Positions 16,183-24,554 of a DNA stretch of 33,008 nucleotides are shown here, piece by piece. The notes under the pieces are model-generated. The model made no database searches, was not told where the DNA came from, and saw nothing but the letters and a program-made list of their open reading frames with translations. The stretch comes from Lutibacter sp. (GTDB taxonomy: Bacteria; Bacteroidota; Bacteroidia; Flavobacteriales; Flavobacteriaceae). Position 1 is the stretch's first letter. Each line of letters starts with the position of its first letter. The stretch spans positions 1 through 33,008 of the forward strand of contig DAIDMK010000036.1 in NCBI GenBank assembly GCA_027449025.1. Reading direction: 5' to 3'. The translations under genes and the position numbers were made by a program.

Positions 16183-16413
16183 CTATGGAACCGGGTCATG
16201 CCCGTGCCCTCCCCAGGGATTGCAGCTGGCAATTCGTTTAATAGACAGCCAACCTCCTTTAATAATTCCATGCTTTTTTAGTGCTTCAACGGTATATTGC
16301 GAACACGTTGGCGAATACCGGCAACTCGATGGCAAATAAGGCGAAATTGCAGCCTGATAAAACCTTACGAGCCAAATAAACGGAACTGCCAATATTTTGG
16401 TAATTGTCTTCAA
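16183..16413 (-). CDS. yidD: Membrane protein insertion efficiency factor YidD
   Basis: 76-residue small protein that assists YidC-dependent membrane insertion. The family core [20 protein letters not shown] and the GGHGHDPVP end are intact, as is the N-terminal amphipathic helix with [13 protein letters not shown]. It starts one base after the cysS stop codon, so it is translationally linked to cysS. In many bacteria yidD sits with rpmH/rnpA/yidC; here it does not. Confidence 0.95.
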   Translation of the reverse strand: MKTITKILAVPFIWLVRFYQAAISPYLPSSCRYSPTCSQYTVEALKKHGIIKGGWLSIKRIASCNPWGGHGHDPVP

Positions 16414-16414
16414 T

Positions 16415-17893
16415 TTAATTTATGGAGAATGTTGTTCCTTCTTTTCCGTCTTTCAATTGTATTCCTAAAACCGCAAGTTCATCGCGAATTTTGTCGGAAA
16501 GTGCCCAATCCCTATTGTCTCGCGCTTCTTTACGCATTTTAATCAGCATTTCAACAAGACCGTTTAATTTTTCGGAAGCATTTTGTTCCAAATCGTTTTT
16601 CAATCCCAAAACATCAAAAACAAAAGTGTTCAAGGTATTTTGGAATTCTTTAAAATCAGCCGCCGAAATGGTTTCCTTTTTTTCAATCAGCAAATTAATG
16701 TATTTAACTCCTTCAAATAAATTGGCAATTAACACCGAGCTGTTAAAATCATCGTTCATGGCCTCGTAACATCTTTGTTTCCAATCGCCTATATTGACAG
16801 ATGATACTTTTCCAACTTCAATATTATCTAATTTATTTAAAGCTTCCATTAACTTTATATAGCCTTTTTCGGCAGCTTCCAACGCATCATTGGAGAAATC
16901 CAGAACACTGCGGTAATGTGCCTGCATCATAAAAAACCGTGTGGCACTTGGCGAAAAAGCCTTGCTTAAAATATTGTTTTCGCCTGTAAAAATTTCATTG
17001 GGCAAGATATAATTCCCTGTCGATTTTGCCATCTTCTGGCCATTCAAAATCAGCATGTTTGCGTGCATCCAATAATTTACCGGATTTACTTTGTTTTTCA
17101 CTTTAGATTGGGCTATTTCACATTCGTGATGCGGAAATTTCAAGTCCATTCCGCCACCGTGAATGTCAAATATTTCTCCCAAATATTTTGTACTCATGGC
17201 CGTACATTCCAAATGCCAGCCAGGAAAACCTTCTCCCCATGGCGAAGGCCAACGCATAATATGTTTTTCTTCTGCTCTTTTCCAAAGTGCAAAATCCTGC
17301 GGATTTTTCTTTTCCGATTGTCCGTCCAGCTCCCGGGTATTATGAATGGAATCTTCTATATTTCTTCCAGAAAGTATTCCGTAATGTTCTGTTTCATTGT
17401 ATTTTAATACATCAAAATATACAGACCCATTTATTTCATAGGCCATTCCTTTTTGTAAAATATCTTTAATAATTTCAATTTGCTCCACTATGTGTCCGGT
17501 TGCGGTAGGCTCAATACTTGGTGGCAAATTGTTTATTTTTTGAAGTGTTTCATGAAAATCGACCGTATAGCGTTGCACCACTTCCATTGGCTCAATTTTT
17601 TCCAGCCTTGCTTTTTTAGCGATTCGGTCTTCACCTTCATCGGCATCGTTTTCCAAATGTCCAGCATCGGTAATATTGCGCACATAGCGCACTTTATAGC
17701 CCAACTGTTTTAAATAACGGAAAACCAAATCAAAAGACATAAAAGTCCTTACATTTCCCAAATGCACATTGCTGTAAACCGTTGGTCCACACACATACAT
17801 CCCTACATTTCCTTCAACAACGGGTTTAAAAATTTCTTTAGATTTACTTAAAGAATTGTATATTTTAAGTTGATTTGTTTCGTATAATTCCAT
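16415..17893 (-). CDS. cysS: Cysteine--tRNA ligase
   Basis: Charges tRNA-Cys with cysteine. 492 residues with the class I HIGH-type motif (VHLGNVRT after CGPTVYSN), the KMSKS-type motif MAKSTGN, and zinc ligands in [16 protein letters not shown] and PHHECE. The DALR-type C-terminal domain ends in GTTFSI, consistent with an intact gene. It heads a minus-strand run with yidD, lgt and the pentapeptide gene. A weak -7 candidate (TATATTTA at 17926-17919) lies 25 nt upstream. Confidence 0.97.
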   Translation of the reverse strand: MELYETNQLKIYNSLSKSKEIFKPVVEGNVGMYVCGPTVYSNVHLGNVRTFMSFDLVFRYLKQLGYKVRYVRNITDAGHLENDADEGEDRIAKKARLEKIEPMEVVQRYTVDFHETLQKINNLPPSIEPTATGHIVEQIEIIKDILQKGMAYEINGSVYFDVLKYNETEHYGILSGRNIEDSIHNTRELDGQSEKKNPQDFALWKRAEEKHIMRWPSPWGEGFPGWHLECTAMSTKYLGEIFDIHGGGMDLKFPHHECEIAQSKVKNKVNPVNYWMHANMLILNGQKMAKSTGNYILPNEIFTGENNILSKAFSPSATRFFMMQAHYRSVLDFSNDALEAAEKGYIKLMEALNKLDNIEVGKVSSVNIGDWKQRCYEAMNDDFNSSVLIANLFEGVKYINLLIEKKETISAADFKEFQNTLNTFVFDVLGLKNDLEQNASEKLNGLVEMLIKMRKEARDNRDWALSDKIRDELAVLGIQLKDGKEGTTFSIN

Positions 17894-17918
17894 TAAAACT
17901 TCCCTTAATTTAAAAGCG

Positions 17919-17926
17919 TAAATATA
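17919..17926 (-). promoter_or_regulatory. Weak -7 candidate for cysS (TATATTTA)
   Basis: One base off TAnnTTTG on the minus strand, 25 nt before the ATG. No TTG is seen at the right spacing. Confidence 0.3.
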
Positions 17927-18149
17927 CTAAAAATCCTGAACGCATATGGAATGGATGATGATTATTGACAAATTTCAAATTGATAATGGATAATTTAGAA
18001 ATTCATATTTTTCTATTTACTTAAGCATTTGGCAAACAAGATTAACAACATTTTTTATCACGCAATCAATTTATCTTAATAAATAAATTAAATTTACCGC
18101 GAATTTCGAATTCAATTTATACCTGATTTCAACTAAGCAGTAAGCCTAA

Positions 18150-18911
18150 ATGTCAAATTTGCCCATCTTAAAAAATAATGTTTGCATCATAATTCCCTGC
18201 TACAATGAAGAAAAAGGCTTGGTTGTGCAAAAATACAGTCAATTTTTGGAAGAAAATCCGGCCATCTTAATCTGTTTTGTCAATGATGGTTCTTCCGATA
18301 ATACCCTATCTATTCTTGAGGGCTTAAAATCTCGTTTTCCAAAACAAGTTATTGTTCAATCCTATATTAAAAATGTGGGAAAAGCTGAAGCCATAAGATA
18401 CGGCATGCATTTTTGCAATGAAAACTGTCATTTTGATTATATCGCGTATTTAGATGCTGATTTGGCAACTTCACTGGAAGAATGCTTGTCTATGACTATC
18501 CATTTAAACGATGAAATCAGGTTTGTTTTTGGCTCCAGAATAAAAAGGATTGGCGCTGTTATTGAAAGAAATTACTTCCGTTTTTTAGCTGGAAGAATTA
18601 TAGCCACCAGCATTTCCTATATTTTAAAATTAGATGTTTACGACACGCAATGCGGATGTAAAATTTTCTCCAAAGAATTGGCTGAAGTTGCATTTAAGGA
18701 TGCCTTTATTTCAAAATGGCTGTTTGATGTGGAAATTTTTGACAGAATCATCAAATTTTACGGACGCAAAAATTTATTAAAAAAAATGCTGGAAGTACCA
18801 TTGGTAAAATGGATAGATGCAGGGGATTCAAAAGTAAAAACATCCTATTTTTTTAAACTTTGGGTAGATTTATACCAAATAAGCAAAATAGTAAATCGGA
18901 AATTATCATAA
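18150..18911 (+). CDS. GT2 glycosyltransferase, dolichyl/polyprenyl-phosphate glucose synthase-like
   Basis: 253 residues, GT-A fold. It shows IIIPCYNEE at 13-21, NDGSSDNT at 45-52, the metal-binding DAD at 102-104 and DTQCGCKIF at 165-173, the pattern of ALG5/DPM-type enzymes that load a sugar onto a polyprenyl phosphate at the cytoplasmic membrane face. No clear transmembrane tail is visible. It is the first gene of the long plus-strand run, 24 bp before an ArnT-like transferase, which fits a donor-maker/acceptor-transferase pair. The sugar is not determined. Confidence 0.85.
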   Translation: MSNLPILKNNVCIIIPCYNEEKGLVVQKYSQFLEENPAILICFVNDGSSDNTLSILEGLKSRFPKQVIVQSYIKNVGKAEAIRYGMHFCNENCHFDYIAYLDADLATSLEECLSMTIHLNDEIRFVFGSRIKRIGAVIERNYFRFLAGRIIATSISYILKLDVYDTQCGCKIFSKELAEVAFKDAFISKWLFDVEIFDRIIKFYGRKNLLKKMLEVPLVKWIDAGDSKVKTSYFFKLWVDLYQISKIVNRKLS

Positions 18912-18935
18912 ATAAATTGGTAAAAACTTCTTAAA

Positions 18936-20360
18936 ATGTCCTTAAAAAATTATAAAAACACCTCGTTTTTTCTGTTAATTTCTGTTATTGTATTGGCGAT
19001 ATTCAGGCTTATACTTACTGATGCAATTCCATTATTGGACAAAACCGAGTCGCGCTACGGAGAAATTGCCAGAATCATGCACGAAACTCAAAATTGGGTG
19101 GTGCTGCAAATAGATTACGGAATTCCTTTTTGGGCAAAACCACCATTGTCAACCTGGCTTTCCGCTTTAAGTTTTGAAGCTTTTGGCGTTAGTGAAATGG
19201 CAGCAAGGCTACCTTCCTATTTATTGGCAATTATTTTGCTGATTGTTCTTGGAAAGCTGGCAAAAAAAGAAGGCCTGTCCTTTTATTTGCCTGCGTTCAT
19301 TTTGTTGACTATGCCAGAATTTTTGATTCACGCTGGCGTTGTTTCAACAGATAGTGCTTTGGCTTTTTGTATTGCGCTTATTATGATCTCCTTTTATAAA
19401 GCGATGCTAATTGAAAAATATACTTTCTGGAATTATTTATTTTTTATTGCACTTGGATTGGGTTTTTTAGCAAAAGGACCCATTATTTTAGTTTTAACAG
19501 TACCTCCTATTTTTCTATGGGTATTGCTTCAAAAAATATCAATTAAATCGATTTATTCTAAATTACCTTGGTTTACTGGAATTTTTATTACCGCCATAAT
19601 TTCAATTCCCTGGTACATTATGGCAGAAAACAGATCCCCTGGATTTTTGGATTACTTTATTGTAGGCGAACATTTTAAACGATTTTTGGTTCCGGGATGG
19701 AAAGGTGATTTATACGGTAGCGGTCACTCTCAACCTCTTGGAATGATTTGGGTGTTTTTGCTTGCTTTTGCATTTCCCTGGATTCAAATTGTTTTGTATA
19801 AAATATGGAAAGAAAGAAAAACAATTTTGAAAGATAAATATGTTTCTTATTTGGTGTTTTGGTTATTTTGGCCACCGCTGTTTTTCATGATTTCAAAAAA
19901 TATTTTACACACATACACGCTCCCGGTAACTGTTCCTATTGCCCTTTTAATGGTGCATTGGTGGAATAACTATCAGAAGAAAAATACGATATTGCTTGTT
20001 AGTTCCATTTTCCCTGCCTTGGTAATTTTGCTGTTTTTCGGCGCTTTTTTAACAGGTAAATTGGATTTTTATATGAACTCCGACAAATATCTTATTGAAA
20101 ACCAACAAATTGATTTCAACAAAAACGAAGGTCTTTATTATTGGAAAGTAAAATCCTATTCGGGGCAGTTTTATTCTAACGGAAAAGCAAAAACTGTGAC
20201 TGACTCGAAGGAAATAGATTCCATTTTAAGGAGTGGCAGTAAATTGTTTTTTATTCTTTCAAATAAAAAGAAAAAGGATTTTCCGAAAGAATATTTTGAC
20301 AAAATGAAACTTATGGATTCCAATTTTAAAAGTGCGATTTATTTATTAGCGCCTGAATAA
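18936..20360 (+). CDS. ArnT-like (GT83/PMT family) integral membrane glycosyltransferase
   Basis: 474 residues with many hydrophobic helices and a short C-terminal periplasmic part. The first periplasmic loop carries DKTESRYGEIAR and FWAKPPLSTW, the conserved acidic and KPP motifs of ArnT-like enzymes; STDSALAF and GFLAKGPI follow. Such enzymes take a sugar from a polyprenyl phosphate and attach it to lipid A or another envelope acceptor on the periplasmic side. First of three in this operon; it is shorter than E. coli ArnT (about 550), mainly at the C-terminus. Confidence 0.87.
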   Translation: MSLKNYKNTSFFLLISVIVLAIFRLILTDAIPLLDKTESRYGEIARIMHETQNWVVLQIDYGIPFWAKPPLSTWLSALSFEAFGVSEMAARLPSYLLAIILLIVLGKLAKKEGLSFYLPAFILLTMPEFLIHAGVVSTDSALAFCIALIMISFYKAMLIEKYTFWNYLFFIALGLGFLAKGPIILVLTVPPIFLWVLLQKISIKSIYSKLPWFTGIFITAIISIPWYIMAENRSPGFLDYFIVGEHFKRFLVPGWKGDLYGSGHSQPLGMIWVFLLAFAFPWIQIVLYKIWKERKTILKDKYVSYLVFWLFWPPLFFMISKNILHTYTLPVTVPIALLMVHWWNNYQKKNTILLVSSIFPALVILLFFGAFLTGKLDFYMNSDKYLIENQQIDFNKNEGLYYWKVKSYSGQFYSNGKAKTVTDSKEIDSILRSGSKLFFILSNKKKKDFPKEYFDKMKLMDSNFKSAIYLLAPE

Positions 20361-20433
20361 GTATCAATTATCGGCATTAAATTGCGAAATTTTTCATAAT
20401 TTTATTCGAATTATTTTTTCCAAATAAATATTT

Positions 20434-20441
20434 TAAATTTA
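20434..20441 (+). promoter_or_regulatory. Weak -7 candidate upstream of meaB (TAAATTTA)
   Basis: One base off TAnnTTTG, 23 nt before the chosen meaB ATG, in the largest gap of the run. It might be an internal promoter. Confidence 0.3.
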
Positions 20442-20464
20442 CCAACTTATTGAATAGTCAATAC

Positions 20465-21544
20465 ATGTGTAAAAAAAAGTCATCAAAATCTGCTTTGCAT
20501 GAGGTTGAAGGTATAAAATCGCCTTCTTCTGTTAGTGACAATTCCATAATAAATATAAAGCTCAAAAGAAGTGAACAACCCTCTGAGAATGTTTTTATTG
20601 AAAAAATACTGGCAGGCGACATTTCTTATTTAAGTCGTGCTATTACCTTAATTGAAAGCACCAATCCAAAACATCAGGAAAAAGCAAATGTAATTATTGA
20701 ACAATGTTTACCTTTTGCAAATAAATTGGTAAGAATTGGCATTACAGGAGTTCCTGGAGTCGGAAAAAGCACTTTTATAGAGGTTTTCGGAAAATATTTC
20801 ACTGAAAAAGGAAAAAAAGTGGCTGTTTTAGCCATCGATCCAAGCAGTTCCATTAATAAAGGAAGCATTATGGGCGATAAAACCCGAATGGAAAAACTAG
20901 TGAAAGATTCAAATGCTTATGTTCGTCCTTCTCCAAGCGGTGAATCCTTGGGCGGTGTGGCACAAAAAACTCGAGAAACTATCATTTTATGTGAAGCCGC
21001 CGGTTTTGATGTAATCCTTATTGAAACAGTCGGCGTTGGTCAAAGTGAAATTGCCGTACATTCTATGGTCGATTTCTTTTTATTGTTAAAATTGGCTGGA
21101 GCCGGTGATGAATTACAAGGAATTAAAAGAGGAATTATTGAAATGGCCGATGCCATTGTGATTAACAAAGCCGATCAAGACAATGTAAAAAAAGCCAATT
21201 TGGCTAAAGCGGAATTTTCGAGAGCCTTACACCTTTATCCTTTAAAAGAAAGCAACTGGCAACCACAAGTAACCACTTGCAGTGCTTTTTTTAATGAAAA
21301 AATTGATGCCGTCTATAAAATAATTGCAGATTATTTGAGTTTAACAAAATCTAATGGTTATTTTGAAAAACGAAGAAATGAACAAAATAGCTATTGGCTG
21401 TTGGAAACCATCAACCAACAACTAAAAAATAATTTTTACAACAAGCCACTGGTTAAGGAAACATTAAAAAATTACTTGAAAGACATACAAAAATTGAAAA
21501 CAACCCCATTTAACGCTGCCAAAGAATTACTAAAATTGGCCTAA
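20465..21544 (+). CDS. meaB: MeaB/ArgK family GTPase, methylmalonyl-CoA mutase chaperone
   Basis: P-loop GTPase that loads and protects B12-dependent methylmalonyl-CoA mutase. 359 residues from the ATG at 20465. It has Walker A GVPGVGKST at 95-103, AIDPSSSINKGSIMGDKTRM, RPSPSGESLGGVA, the ETVGVGQSE switch and the NKAD base-recognition motif. The first ~35 residues are a low-complexity extension. A TTG at 20450 would add five residues. No mutase gene is nearby; instead it is 5 bp upstream of a GT2 gene, an unusual place. Confidence 0.95.
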   Translation: MCKKKSSKSALHEVEGIKSPSSVSDNSIINIKLKRSEQPSENVFIEKILAGDISYLSRAITLIESTNPKHQEKANVIIEQCLPFANKLVRIGITGVPGVGKSTFIEVFGKYFTEKGKKVAVLAIDPSSSINKGSIMGDKTRMEKLVKDSNAYVRPSPSGESLGGVAQKTRETIILCEAAGFDVILIETVGVGQSEIAVHSMVDFFLLLKLAGAGDELQGIKRGIIEMADAIVINKADQDNVKKANLAKAEFSRALHLYPLKESNWQPQVTTCSAFFNEKIDAVYKIIADYLSLTKSNGYFEKRRNEQNSYWLLETINQQLKNNFYNKPLVKETLKNYLKDIQKLKTTPFNAAKELLKLA

Positions 21545-21549
21545 AAATA

Positions 21550-22263
21550 ATGAAATACGAATTTACCATAATTATCCCTGTTTATAATGAAGAGGATAAT
21601 TTAAAACGCGTGGAGCAGGAACTTTCCAACTACATAAAAATAGCCACAAAAAGAACTAAAATTCTTTTTGTGAATGACGGAAGCAAGGATAATAGCCAGC
21701 AATTAATCGAAGAAGTTTGTGCCAACAACCCCAATTTTTCCTATATCTCTTTTGAACAAAACCGCGGATTAAGTGCCGCCATTGCTGCCGGATTTAAAAA
21801 TGTTGATACTGAATTGATTGGGTATATTGATTCTGATTTACAAACAGCTCCTGAAGATTTTAATTTATTATTGGAAGAAATTGGCGAATACGACCTGGTA
21901 ACTGGCGTGAGAGCCAACAGAAAAGATTCCTTTGTCAAAAACATGTCATCCACAATTGCCAACGGAATAAGACGCTCTTTTACACATGATGGTATGGACG
22001 ATACCGGCTGCCCGTTAAAAGTAATTAAAACTGAGTTTGCCAAAAACATTCCTATGTTTAATGGACTGCATCGTTTTTTGCCAGCGATGATTTTATTGCA
22101 AAACGGCAAAATAAAACAAATTCCTGTACAGCATTTTCCAAGAATTGCCGGAGAAGCAAAATATGGTTTATGGAACCGATTGGTTGGGCCACTTATCGAT
22201 TGTTTTGCCTATTTATGGATGAAGAAAAAATACTTAAATTACAAAATAGCTAAAAAAGGATAA
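21550..22263 (+). CDS. GT2 glycosyltransferase, DPM1/ArnC-like
   Basis: 237 residues: IIIPVYNEEDN at 8-18, NDGSKDNS at 42-49, metal-binding DSD at 94-96 (YIDSDLQTAPED), then the TGCPLKV and LHRFLPAM segments typical of polyprenyl-phosphate sugar synthases. No membrane helices follow the catalytic domain, unlike E. coli ArnC. The stop codon overlaps the ATG of the tandem LAB_N gene (TAATG), so the two are translationally coupled. A functional pair is likely. Confidence 0.88.
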   Translation: MKYEFTIIIPVYNEEDNLKRVEQELSNYIKIATKRTKILFVNDGSKDNSQQLIEEVCANNPNFSYISFEQNRGLSAAIAAGFKNVDTELIGYIDSDLQTAPEDFNLLLEEIGEYDLVTGVRANRKDSFVKNMSSTIANGIRRSFTHDGMDDTGCPLKVIKTEFAKNIPMFNGLHRFLPAMILLQNGKIKQIPVQHFPRIAGEAKYGLWNRLVGPLIDCFAYLWMKKKYLNYKIAKKG

Positions 22264-22883
22264 TGAGTAACTGGATTATTTATACTGTCGGTTTTTTAGC
22301 GCAGCTGATATTTTCGGGAAGGCTTATTTTGCAATGGATTTTATCTGAAAAAAACAAAAAAGTTTTGACACCTTCCCTATTTTGGAAATTAAGTCTGTTT
22401 GCCTCATTTCTTCTATTTATATACGGTTATTTGCGTGAAGATTTTTCCATTATGTTAGGTCAGGCGCTCACCTATTTCATTTACATCAGAAATTTGCAAT
22501 TGCAGGGTGAATGGGAAAAAGCACCGAAATCCGTACGCGGATTTTTGTGGATATTCCCTGTATTACTGGTTATTTACTCCTATAACAATAACACTTATGA
22601 TATTGCCAAACTATTTCAAAATGACGCAATTCCCCTTTGGTTGCTGATGCTTGGAAGTATTGCACAAATTGTTTTTACGCTAAGATTCGTTTACCAATGG
22701 ATTTATTCAGAAAAAAGTAAAGAATCTGTTTTGCCATTCGGATTTTGGTTACTTAGTTTAATGGGCTCTGGAATGATTTTAACATATGCCGTTTTAAGAA
22801 GGGACCCTGTATTGTTATTGGGACATTTTTTAGGTTCCATTATTTATATCAGAAATATAATTATCCTGAAAAAACAAGTTTAG
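22263..22883 (+). CDS. Tandem LAB_N (lipid-A-disaccharide synthase N-terminal-like) membrane protein, flippase candidate
   Basis: 206 residues, seven predicted helices. Two copies of the LAB_N domain align without a gap at a constant offset of 121: R20/R141, QW24-25/145-146, SEK28-30/149-151, P37/P158, FW40-41/161-162, SL44-45/165-166, LG65-66/186-187 and IYIRN 73-77/194-198. Between them lies one hydrophobic helix near 93-107. The 3+1+3 arrangement is that of SWEET/MtN3 sugar transporters, a clan to which I recall LAB_N is assigned. It is not a lipid A disaccharide synthase, since the GT-B part is absent. A role in moving the lipid-linked sugar made by the upstream GT2 enzyme is inference. 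Confidence 0.85.
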   Translation: MSNWIIYTVGFLAQLIFSGRLILQWILSEKNKKVLTPSLFWKLSLFASFLLFIYGYLREDFSIMLGQALTYFIYIRNLQLQGEWEKAPKSVRGFLWIFPVLLVIYSYNNNTYDIAKLFQNDAIPLWLLMLGSIAQIVFTLRFVYQWIYSEKSKESVLPFGFWLLSLMGSGMILTYAVLRRDPVLLLGHFLGSIIYIRNIIILKKQV

Positions 22884-22901
22884 AAATTTAATCATGTTCT
22901 T

Positions 22902-24530
22902 ATGCGTAATAAATTATATATTCTTTTAACCATTGCTTTTGTTTCTCTTGTTTTAATGTTGGGAAGTTGGGGACTCACCGAAAGCAGTGAAGCCAGGTAC
23001 GCAACCATAGCAAAAGAAATGGTTTCAAGCAACGATTTTTTAAATCCAACCTTATTGGGCATCAAACATTTTCATAAACCACCTGTAACTTATTATATAA
23101 CCGCATTGGGTTACAAAATTTTTGGAATTAATGAATTTGGTGCACGCTTTTTTATGCAATTGGCATTGGTATTTCAAATTTTTTTGGTTTTTAAAATAAC
23201 AATGCTTCTCTATAAAAATAAAAAAATAGCTTTTGCGGCATCTTTGATTTATTTTTCTTTCCCCATTACAATCATTGCGGTCAGAACCTTAACAACAGAT
23301 GCCTTTTTAACAACTTTTATGTTGACTGTAGGTTACTTTTGGCTGCGATATAAACAAGATTCGAAAACATATTTCTTATACTTGTTTTACTTTTTTTTAG
23401 GCTTGATTATTGAAACCAAAGGTCCGGTTGGGCTTATACTACCCGTATCTTTTATTGCTTCGTATAAAATAATTAACAAAGAAAAAATTGAAACTTCAAT
23501 TCATCAATTTCTTGGTTTTCTGTTGTTCTTGGGAATTTCATCGGCTTGGTATATCGCTGTAATTGTTAAAAACGAAGGATTATTCGATTATTTCTTTTAT
23601 AACCAATTGGTAGAAAGAGTTTCAGAAAATAAATTCAAGAGAGGTGAGCCTATTTGGTATTACTTGTTAATAATGCCCTTTATTGGGATTCCCTGGCTAT
23701 TCTATTTGATATTTTATTTAAAAAGTAACTTAAAATCCATCATTAAAGAAAAAGGAACAAACTTGATTTTACTTATTGCCTTCCTTGTATTTTTTACAAT
23801 ATTATCAGTATCAACATCCAAACTTGTCCTATACGTATTGCCCCTATTTCCTGTATTGGCTATTTACTCGGCTAACTTTTTAAGCAAATGCAATGAAAAG
23901 GTCATAAAAAGTATTTCAAATTTATATGTGATACTAATCTTTTTAATTACTTTACCAGTACTTATACTATTTTTTTTAGATACGGATATTTCAATAAATT
24001 TAATGTATGCACTAATTAATTTATTGGTATTCGGATTGCTTTCCTTGCTTTTGAACAAATATATGTACAATACCAATTATTTAAAACCAGGGTATTTGGG
24101 TGTATTGTTTATCCTCTCTATTTTATTCACTTCAATTCACATCTTTAAAGAAAATGAACTCAAAATAAACTCTGTAAAACCAATGGCTGAATTTATCAAA
24201 GCTCATTCTAATAATAATAGTGAAGTACTTGTTTATAATTATTTATTGCCTTCGCTTTCTTTTTATTTAGACGAAGAAATAACAACCATTAATAACGGAC
24301 GTTATACAACGCAAAGAGAAGTTCAATTTGAGAAAAATGACAACTGGAAAAAGCATTTGATTAATTATTTTGATGAAAAAGACAGAAATAGAATAATAGC
24401 TATTTCAACCAAAGAAAACCATACCTTTCTAATCAAATTAAAAAAAGAAACACTTCCTGATACTTTGGCAATGTTTCAACAAAAATTAAAACACAAAAAA
24501 GATTTTAAAAAATTCGAAGTTTATTATTAA
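22902..24530 (+). CDS. ArnT-like (GT83/PMT family) integral membrane glycosyltransferase
   Basis: 542 residues, about a dozen helices. The N-terminal loop has SSEARYATIAKEM and HFHKPPVTYY, followed by TTDAFLTTF and ETKGPVGLIL, the same motif order as the ArnT-like protein at 18936. The C-terminal ~100 residues form a soluble periplasmic domain (about 425-542). The length is close to E. coli ArnT. It lies 18 bp after the tandem LAB_N gene. Acceptor unknown. Confidence 0.87.
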   Translation: MRNKLYILLTIAFVSLVLMLGSWGLTESSEARYATIAKEMVSSNDFLNPTLLGIKHFHKPPVTYYITALGYKIFGINEFGARFFMQLALVFQIFLVFKITMLLYKNKKIAFAASLIYFSFPITIIAVRTLTTDAFLTTFMLTVGYFWLRYKQDSKTYFLYLFYFFLGLIIETKGPVGLILPVSFIASYKIINKEKIETSIHQFLGFLLFLGISSAWYIAVIVKNEGLFDYFFYNQLVERVSENKFKRGEPIWYYLLIMPFIGIPWLFYLIFYLKSNLKSIIKEKGTNLILLIAFLVFFTILSVSTSKLVLYVLPLFPVLAIYSANFLSKCNEKVIKSISNLYVILIFLITLPVLILFFLDTDISINLMYALINLLVFGLLSLLLNKYMYNTNYLKPGYLGVLFILSILFTSIHIFKENELKINSVKPMAEFIKAHSNNNSEVLVYNYLLPSLSFYLDEEITTINNGRYTTQREVQFEKNDNWKKHLINYFDEKDRNRIIAISTKENHTFLIKLKKETLPDTLAMFQQKLKHKKDFKKFEVYY

Positions 24531-24554
24531 TCCCTTAGTCAACCATACCTTAAA

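Noticed and set aside
21741-22109. 122-codon minus-strand open frame opposite the GT2 gene
   Set aside because: Complement of conserved GT2 motifs; shadow frame.
22263-22883. Truncated lipid-A-disaccharide synthase (lpxB)
   Set aside because: The protein is a complete duplication of the LAB_N domain with a clean start and stop and shows no trace of the GT-B catalytic part.
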